This document shows, one piece after another, positions 57,101 to 64,000 of a stretch of 64,000 nt of DNA (the first letter of the stretch is position 1; each line of letters begins with the position of its first letter). Source of the stretch: Centrapalus pauciflorus (taxonomy: Eukaryota > Streptophyta > Magnoliopsida > Asterales > Asteraceae); assembly GCA_020465985.1 (NCBI GenBank), contig JAANYP010000179.1, positions 23,309 to 87,308 of the forward strand. Reading direction: 5' to 3'. The translations under genes and the position numbers were made by a program. The notes under the pieces were generated by a model, which saw only the letters and a list, made by a program, of their open reading frames with translations, was not told the origin of the DNA and searched no databases.

Positions 57101-57187
57101 CATCTGTTGGTATGGTTGAGCTTCTGGCAGCTGAAGGTCAACCGCCATAGTCATTTTATGCTTGTTAAACAACGCTCGATCTCCCAT
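54186..57187 (-). pseudogene. Cop-5 extra ORF (aORF), most complete copy
   Basis: The start ATG at 57187 gives MGDRALFNKHKMTMAVDL; an upstream in-frame Met at 57208 lies inside the predicted intron. The ~1000-codon protein has an N-terminal domain (VGGRPMAFSADHLRAILQLG, RMGYAQDITKASYVKSGLIG, MVSKLQSAMISLIYNK, MFFGEFVHQISAP), MYPRFIMMIIKHFLPDLP, VAPLFGEVLDPDYVAPEGDD, and a Gln-rich linker. Then follow an acidic Ser-rich part, Ser/Thr/Pro repeats, a coiled coil, the DDDDDMNFDFEDDMEEL acidic segment, LPSPGKLSGGILSWFFDREL, and the C-terminal KVYVPLHLVNLSQGDL, FHEGWRSDGKK. Stops at 57014-57016, near 56607, 56315, 56150 and 55517, and a frameshift near 54680. Several stops fit CAG to TAG or CGA to TGA changes. 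No signal peptide or membrane helix; basic clusters could be nuclear signals. Confidence 0.87.
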
Positions 57188-57189
57188 AT

Positions 57190-57711
57190 CTGCACACAAA
57201 TTATACACATAAATTATTAGAAATTAACTTGGAAAATTTTAAGTTATTCAAACTTGTTTAAATTTGAACTTGATTAAGTTCGAATTTAAACATCTTCGAA
57301 CTTACTTAAAATTCGAGAATATATGTCATTCGAACTTACTTAAGTTCGAATAGTCTTTTGACCTTCTAACTTAGTTAGGTTTGAGAATTCTATTCGAACA
57401 TGTCTGACTTCGAACTTATAGATATTTTTGACAAGTTCGAAGTCCTGACAAGTTCGAACCTGAAGAACAAGTTCGAATGATGTTGAACAAGTTCGAATTC
57501 GGACATTTTAAACTTTAAAACCGCGATTTTAACCCATTTAGTCTTAATTAAAGGTAGAATATAGTCCTAATGGGTTCTAATCAAGTTTATTAGGTATTAA
57601 TTTTAAGTTTTATAGCCTAAAATTTAGTAATTTTAACCACTTACTTTTTCGGTTATCTAAACCAAAAAAATACACCAATTCATACCATTTTAAGTTCCAA
57701 ATCTCACTTAC
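57190..57711 (-). other. Predicted 5'-UTR intron of the Cop-5 extra ORF
   Basis: Donor AACTAA-GTAAGTGAG (GT at 57711-57710), acceptor AATTTGTGTGCAG (57190-57192), two bases before ATG; 522 nt. It is the clearest pair of the three copies. The leader exon would be about 57712-57855. Confidence 0.6.
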
Positions 57712-57881
57712 TTAGTTAAAGCACTTGACAGTGAGTGTATGTCCGAGATGGATTAGATGGATCCTTTAGAAACAAGAAACAAATTCGAATTTCGACAAGT
57801 TCGAGCGTATGTTTGAGATCGTCGAATAAGTTCGAGAGGATAAATTCGAAGGTAGGTGCATTGTATGAAGCACTGTTGACC

Positions 57882-57889
57882 TATTTATA
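57882..57889 (-). promoter_or_regulatory. Candidate internal promoter of Cop-5 extra ORF
   Basis: The minus strand reads GGATATAAATAGGTCAACAG, a good TATA box 171 nt before the donor, in a block conserved with Cop-1 and Cop-4. Confidence 0.5.
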
Positions 57890-59200
57890 TCCAACCTCCT
57901 TCGAACTTAGGTTAAGTTCGAACTTGTAGCAAGTTCGAATGTTACTTCGAACATAGCTGATGTTCGAACTTATTGAAAATTTTGAAAAATCTTGAATAAA
58001 ATCCAACTTTTTCACTTAACGAAATTTTTCTAACTTTGCAAGACATTCACGCTAAGCAACAGATTATCATGCAATTTTGTTTCTCCAACTAAAAATGCGT
58101 CCTAGTAACTTTGACCTTATTCCTATTTATTAAAATTAAGATAAAATAAAATAAAATGGAATAAAATAAAATGAAATAAATTCAAATTAACTTAAAAATA
58201 ATGTAAGAGAAAAAAATATAAATATACCAATAGAATATTTTTGCGAGATAGTCAAAGAAGGTTCAATCAGATAGCGGTGTCAAACGCACTTTCAGTATTT
58301 CACTTTCACACTTCAGGAATTTTTTGTTCCTTTTATTGTTTGTTGTGACATACCCTTCAAGGTGATTGGTGGTATGTTTTTCCTTTTAAACATTCAACAC
58401 TTTGGAAATTCCTTTGGCCTTTTAATTTGTCAAGAAACTACCTTACGTGTCTCATATTTAGACATACTTATATGATCAAGGCAGACACATAATGATTATG
58501 ACTTTTTAGTATTTGCAAATTATCGTTAAAAAGCAAACGGCGGACACAGTTCTGTATTTACATACAACAGAGTGTCTTAGTTTGTCGTAGAGTTCCTCTT
58601 ATGTTAGCAATTTAGCATACAGGTCTGTACCCACGTACAACAAAGCGACTTATCTTGCTAGTTTAAGTCAAAACAGCGGTGACAGGGTTGTACTCACGTA
58701 CAACAAAGCAACTTGTTTTGACTTCCGTTACTTTTCAAAACTTTTTCTTTCTTTGCTTAAGATGTATTTTTGATGTTGCTATACATCCCCCAGATTAATT
58801 TGCTTACCTCATTCATAATTATATTCTGTATGTCTCTAACATAGAAATTTAAACCTTTTGGTCATACATCTAAGTTAGTTACACATATGATATTTTTTGA
58901 TTATTTTATTAGCTTTAAGAATTTCCTTCATGTATTATGCCTACCAACACATCAAACAAGAATGTGTACATCACTTAGATTTTAAGGTGCGTTATGTGTG
59001 AAAGCTTAACTCTTAGAGTTTGTTAGACTGTGCTAATTTTCGTCACTTTGAACCTATGACTCTAAGACTTTCCTCATTTTTCAATATTCTCTTTTTTTGA
59101 AAATTTTCATGATTTTCTCTCTTTTTTCTTTTGTTTTTCACTTTTAAGTAAAATAAACTAAACTAATACCTTACTACTACAAGAAAATCTTCTAAGGCCA
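57890..59200 (-). other. Cop-5 spacer with triple hairpin array and purine tract
   Basis: The hairpin array spans 58533-58724; module two has lost its left arm (GCAATTTAGCATACAGG) while module three keeps GTCAAAACA and TGTTTTGAC. The TAAAA-type tract is at about 58135-58190 and the purine tract at 59088-59140. No ORF. Confidence 0.65.
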
Positions 59201-61074
59201 AGTTATTCTGGATTACGCATGCCATTTAGTTGAACTAACAATTCAAAGCATGACTTATCAAAAGCTTTTGTGAATAAATCTGCATTATTGTCTTCCGTTG
59301 CAACTTTTACTAGTTTTATCAAGTTACTTTTCAACGCAATCACGTATAAAATGATGTCTTATGTCTATGTCTTTTGTCTTATTGTGTTTAACTGGATTGT
59401 TTGTTATAGCAATTGTTAATTGATTGTCTATAATGGGAGTATGAGTATAAGTCAAACCGTAATCCCACAATTATTGTTGAATCCACAGAACCTGTGAACA
59501 GCAACTACCAGCAGCTACATACTCGGCCTCGCACGTTGATACGGCTACCGAAGTTTGTTTCTTGCATTGCCAGGATACGAGCCTCCCTCCAAAGAACATT
59601 GTTAACCTCCAGTTGTTGATTTTCGGTTCAAGCTACATCCACCATACTCTGAATCCGTGTAGGCCTCCAATTCAATATCTCCATCAGCATGATAACAAAG
59701 TCTCAGCTTCGGTTTCGACTTCAGGTATCTTAGAATCCGCTTCACAGCTTTCATATGCATTTCTTACGGATTGGCTTGAAACCTTGCACAAATACACAGC
59801 AAACATTATGTCTGAAGAAGCAATTAAATACATAAGTGACCCGATCAAGGCCCGATATAAAGTCGGATCCACATCAGTATCACTATCTGTACCCGGTCCG
59901 AGATTATGATTCACTTGAATCGGAATACTGAAATGCGCGGTCAGCTTTGTTCCTTCCATCGTGAAGCGTTCTAAAATGTCGTCGACATACTTCGTCTGAT
60001 TAATAAACATTCCTTCTTTCCTTTGTTCAACTTGTAAACCGAGAAAGAAGTTCAGCTCGCCCGTAGCACTCATCTCAAACTTTGACTTCATAACCTTTTC
60101 AAAATCCTTGCACATCAGCTCGTTTGACGACCCGAATATGATGTCGTCCACGTACACTTGTACTAAGATAAAATCCTCACCTTTCATTTTCACGAAAAGT
60201 GTACTAACAATTCTCCCTCTCTCAAACCCATTGTTAAGAGGTGAGTTGACAGTGTCTCATACCAAGCCCTAGGTGCCTGATGTAATCCATACAGAGTCTT
60301 ATCAAGTCGATATACTCTGTCGGGATACTTCGGATAAGTAAACCCTGGTGGTTGTTCGACGTACACCAATTCCTTCACCTTTCCATACAAGAATGCACTC
60401 TTGACGTCAAGTTGATATACCTTATATCCTTTGAAGGACGCAAAAGCCAGAAACAAACGAATCGCCTCAAGCCTCGCCACTAGTGCAAACACTCCGTTAT
60501 AATCTATTCCCTCTTCCTGGTGGAACCCTTTGACCACGAGTCTCGCCTTGTTACGAGTAACTATACTCCGATCATCCCGTTTGCACTTAAAGACCCATTT
60601 GGTCCCAATAGCAACTTCTCCTCAAGGTAACAGCACTAACTCCCATACTTCAAGTTTTCTGAAATGTGACAGTTCTTCTTACATGGCTTCAACCCAAGAA
60701 TTGTCTTTCAGTGCCATTTGCACGTCTTTCGGCTCTACTTGTGAGATAAAGCACGAGTATAAACACGTGTGAAACGCCTCGGAGTCATTAATCAACAATA
60801 ACAGTACCATGTTATCATTTACACTACTCCTAGTTCTCACACCGGTATTTGGATTCCCTATGATTCTCTCAATTGGATGTTCCTTGTTTGTCCTCGATGT
60901 CTCAATCACATCAACATGAAGATTATCTCCCAAGTTTGATCCTATATCACCTACCCGGGGTATGACTTCAGACGGTATATTCTCTTCCTCATGATCACTA
61001 TCTTCGGAGGTAAAGTTATTCGTCTGATTTCTCAGTTGTAGGTAATTCAGGTTCATTCTCTGTTGGAGACCCAT
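59201..61074 (-). pseudogene. Cop-5 reverse transcriptase and RNase H
   Basis: Frames 61074-60679, 60537-60190 and 60193-59684 give the linker, RT fingers/palm (VARLEAIRLFLAFASFKG, YQLDVKSAFLYGKVKEL, LDKTLYGLHQAPRAWY), the YVDDIIFGSSN catalytic box, FEMSATGELNFFLGLQV and KTKYVDDILERF-like thumb. Breaks lie near 60677, 60625, 60190 and 59830. RNase H (59680-59205) is present only as closed frames: SVAVSTCEAEYVAAGS-type and HIDIRHHF-type words can be traced with shifts. The end of the polyprotein is near 59205. Confidence 0.85.
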
Positions 61075-61126
61075 CTTCTATCGTAGTAGGCTCAGATGTT
61101 GACCGAATGCTTGATTTTGGAAACCC

Positions 61127-62565
61127 TCAGTACTCGTCATTAAGGTTCAATGATGAGAATTCATTTTCCACTGTACCCCCATTTCCATTAAACGGTATGT
61201 TAAATGATTCAAACAAAGAGTCATAATCAAATAACCATTCAGGACCAGTTTGGGGTTCATGTGAATAACTTGTTACATTAATGTTAAACACAATCTTAAC
61301 CGTACCATTTGTTTTATTAAAAACCCTTTTGCTTGGTGAGTTAGGAACATAACCTAGGAAGTATCCTTCGTCAGCCTTTTCACCAAACTTAGGTTGATGT
61401 TTTATTTTCAGTAAAGTCCACGGTACCCCAAACGGTTCAAAGCCAGTTAAATTTGGTGGCCTTTTATTCAGAACTTCATAACAGGTTTTATTCAGTGATT
61501 TGACAGTAAGGATCCTATTTAAAACAAGACACGCGGTATTCACTGCCTCCCCCCAAAACATGGTAGGAAGCTTTGAATCCGAGAGCATGGCCCTTGCTGC
61601 CTCAATAAACATCCTGTTCTTACGTTCTGCCACCCCATTTTGTTGTGGCTCATAAGGTGCACTAAATTGATGCACCATGCCTTTAGTCAGACAATATACA
61701 CCAATTACCGCATTTTTAAATTCAGTTATGTTATCACTCCTGATACGTTTTACTCTTGTCACGTATGAGTTCTTGACTTTGTCTAAGAACCCAATCAGTG
61801 TTCCAGCTGTTCCATCCTTTGTACCTAAAAAGAAAACCCAAGAGAAACGTGAGTAATCATCAGTAATAACTAAACAATACCAACTACCACCTATGCTCCA
61901 TTTGTTGATTGGACCGAAGAGATCCATATGTAGCAAATCGAAGGTGAAAGCTATGGAGTTCTGAGTCTTTGACTTGTGTGACTTCTTATGTTGTTTTCCG
62001 TTCTTGCACGGGACACGCTTGTCATCGAACTGAGAACTCTTTAGTGGAACACCTTGCACCAAACCATTTTTCGTGATGTAGTTCATTTTCCTTAGGTGTA
62101 AGTGTGTCATGCGTCTTTGCCATAGTATAGATTCGGATTCTAAAGCTTTAGATAGTAGACAAACTGTTCCATCGAAGAGTCTGATATGTTCATGTCCATA
62201 ATGTACAAATCGTTCTTCCTTGGGGCTCTCATCCTGATCCACTCTTCAGGTATTATGAATCTTGGCTTCAGCACTAATGCCTCATGTTCAATAAAGAGAA
62301 CTGAGTGCTTCTTATCACAGATCTGAGATACACTAATGAGATTGTGATCAAGTTTATCGACATGGTAAACTTGATCAAGTGTAATTGTCTCATTAGTGAC
62401 CACACCTGTTCCATTGATATGTCCTCCCTTGTTCCCAGCGAATGATACAAATCCCTTGTTCCCTCCCTTGAAGTCTGTGAGTAGACTCCTTTCCCCAGTC
62501 ATGTGTTGAGAGCAACCACTGTCGACGAACCATCTGTTGTTTAGACCTATAGTTAGCTCCTGCAC
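61127..62565 (-). pseudogene. Cop-5 protease and integrase
   Basis: The protease frame (62565-62140) starts QELTIGLNNRWFVDSGCSQH and runs to LDHNLISVSQI. It overlaps a 371-codon frame (62242-61127) holding almost the whole integrase. In the zinc finger the first His is Gln (ILWQRRMTHLH) and the first Cys is Arg (DDKRVPC), so the finger should not fold. The core keeps LLHMDLFGPINKWSIGG, IRSDNITEFKN and QQNGVAERKNRM, i.e. D, D and E. It ends in the linker EFSSLNLNDEY at a stop. It is the only copy here with an unbroken integrase core. Confidence 0.9.
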
Positions 62566-64000
62566 ATGAAAGAAAACAAGTTAGTTATCACGGGGAACCC
62601 AAGCGATGACTAACTTGGTAATACCATTCTCATCCACATACATGAACTCCTTCAAATACCCATCTCTCCTTTCAGGTGACTTAGGTTTTTGATTGAGAAC
62701 TTGTTGTGGTGCTGAGTGTTGAACATTCACACTTGGCCTTTGGGCTGTCATTTGTGGTTGATCCCTAGAATAGTTTCTATTATAATGCATTTCATTCTGA
62801 TATCCCTGGGCTCTACCTGGTGTCTGTTCTCTTTGAGGAGTATGTGACCTAACTAGAGTGTAAGTCCTTCTAGGTGTTGTACTCCTATAGCCTTGTTGTG
62901 ATCCTGACCTAGACTGACTAGGAAGTCCATTCGGAGAATTATTCCTAATCACTTTCTGCTGTTTGACCGACATCGGTATATGTTTAACCGCTATCCTAGG
63001 TGTTGCATTCACATTCTTCTCAGTATGATGAGAACTACTTGTGCTAGCAATACTAGGTACTGGTCTTAGGATTGGTTGATCTTGCTTCCCTATAGTAGGT
63101 CTAGACTCTGGTTTAGAAGGTGTAGACTCCACTTTCTTATGAGGAAAACTTGACGCAACATGTCGTTTCTCATGACATCTAAAGCATGACATCTTATCAA
63201 TCGGCTTCTTATAAGTACCATTTAATTTAGGTGTCTCACGAGTGTCATTTTCTTTCGATTTAACTACAGTGATCACTTCCTCTTGCTAATTATCAATAAC
63301 AGGTTTAGCTTCTTCTAGTATAGTGTCACTAGTAGACTGCACAAACTTGACTTTCTTAATCTTAGAGGAAGTGTTAGATACCTTAGTTGAATTATCCTTT
63401 CCAGATTCAGTTACTGTTGCTACCTCTGATTCAACCGGTCCAGTGGTTTTATCCCGAGGTTGAGGCACGTAGTAGTTGTTGAACAGTGGAGGACTCTCTT
63501 GATAACCTAGGCCTATTGGCTTCTTAGACTGCCGTTGAGCTTCTAAAATCTTTCCTAGGTTTAGAGACGAGTTCCTAAACTTTTCAAGCTTGCTGTTGGC
63601 TTCAGCAACTTTAACTCTAGATTCGGCTAGCTCTACATCTTTAAGAATGAGTTCTTTGGTTAAAGCTTCAACATGCTCGTACATTAGTTCTATCCTGATA
63701 CATTGTTCACTTAACTTGTCTTTTAGAACTATCACGTCCTGAGCATATGCTTTTAGCTTATTCCTCAAATCTTCCTTAATATCTAGAAGACTAGCGTTAT
63801 CTGATTTTAATGATTGAACATGAGCTGCTAAGGTGTTATGTGTCTCTAGAACTAGATTTAACCTATCATTTAAAGTGGCACTTAAAACACATAAATCGTG
63901 GAATGTAGAAAAGTTTAAAGTTACTTTTTTGCGGTCCGATTCCACGTTAGCCATTTGAGCTGCAAACTATAGAATGGTTTGCTCTTCTGACTTTTCCACC
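62566..64000 (-). pseudogene. Cop-5 gag, C-terminal half
   Basis: Frame 63954-63286 gives the coiled-coil region (LKSDNASLLDIKEDLRNKL, ELAESRVKVAEANSKLEKF), then a stop. Frame 63276-62581 gives the second knuckle, here CFRCHEKRHVASSF with the last Cys changed to Phe, and the Arg/Thr/Pro-rich region (TPRRTYTLVRSHTPQR), ending PRDN. The gag domain and first knuckle lie beyond the window edge. The stop near 63967 precedes MANVESD. Confidence 0.88.

Larger units (their letters stand above)
53611..64000 (-). mobile_element. Cop-5: Cop element, 5' end outside window
   Basis: The 3' LTR is at 53611-54159, polypurine tract at 54160-54175, aORF at 54186-57187 with promoter and intron region to about 57890, spacer to about 59200, RNase H and RT to 61074, integrase and protease to 62565, and gag C-terminal half to the window edge. 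Integrase is the most open of all copies. The left flank is ATCAA. Confidence 0.94.

Noticed and set aside
54186..57187. Calling the extra ORF an envelope gene
   Set aside because: No signal peptide, transmembrane segment or cleavage site was seen; position alone is not enough.

Overview
This is repeat-dense plant nuclear DNA. Nearly everything recognisable belongs to LTR retrotransposons nested in one another. The elements use initiator-Met-tRNA primer sites, Ty1/copia and Ty3/gypsy polyproteins and plant-style TATA boxes. I found no intact host gene, rRNA or tRNA. The extra ORF of the copia elements resembles proteins I associate with Asteraceae repeats, so a composite (daisy-family) eudicot is my best but uncertain guess.

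Layout. (1) 1-7464: a minus-strand Ty3/gypsy element (Gy1, Tekay/Del-like with a chromodomain), cut by the left window edge inside its 3' LTR. It sits in (2) 7465-11609, the 3' part of a plus-strand Sirevirus-like copia element (SirA): a long extra ORF, polypurine tract and 3' LTR. (3) 11610-16260: AT-rich filler with a minus-strand copia integrase fragment, one CACTA-like transposon end, a gypsy-like solo LTR, a ~600-bp fold-back element and short direct repeats. (4) 16269-16550 and 36452-37580: two halves of a plus-strand copia gag/protease fragment (P2), split by (5) Cop-1 (16551-36451), a minus-strand copia element with 589-bp LTRs and TSD AACCT. (6) Cop-2 (19999-26927, TSD GTCAA) is an internally deleted copy of the same family inserted in the Cop-1 extra ORF. 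(7) 37581-52781: a fusion of two more copies, the truncated 3' end of Cop-3 joined at about 40136 to Cop-4, whose 3' LTR is cut in half. (8) 52782-53610: a piece of the same family in the opposite orientation. (9) 53611-64000: Cop-5, whose 5' end lies beyond the window.

How the Cop family is built (read on the minus strand): 5' LTR, PBS, gag with two CCHC knuckles, protease, integrase, reverse transcriptase, RNase H, stop, then a ~2 kb spacer, a ~1000-codon extra ORF (aORF), polypurine tract and 3' LTR. The spacer is the most interesting part. In Cop-1, Cop-4 and Cop-5 it holds, at matching places, a purine tract, a triple hairpin array, a TATA box, a candidate 5' splice site and, about 450-520 nt later, a 3' splice site two bases before the aORF ATG. 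This suggests the aORF has its own promoter and a 5'-UTR intron. Gy1 also appears to carry a 92-nt intron inside its reverse transcriptase. All copies are broken by stops, frameshifts or deletions, so none looks autonomous now.
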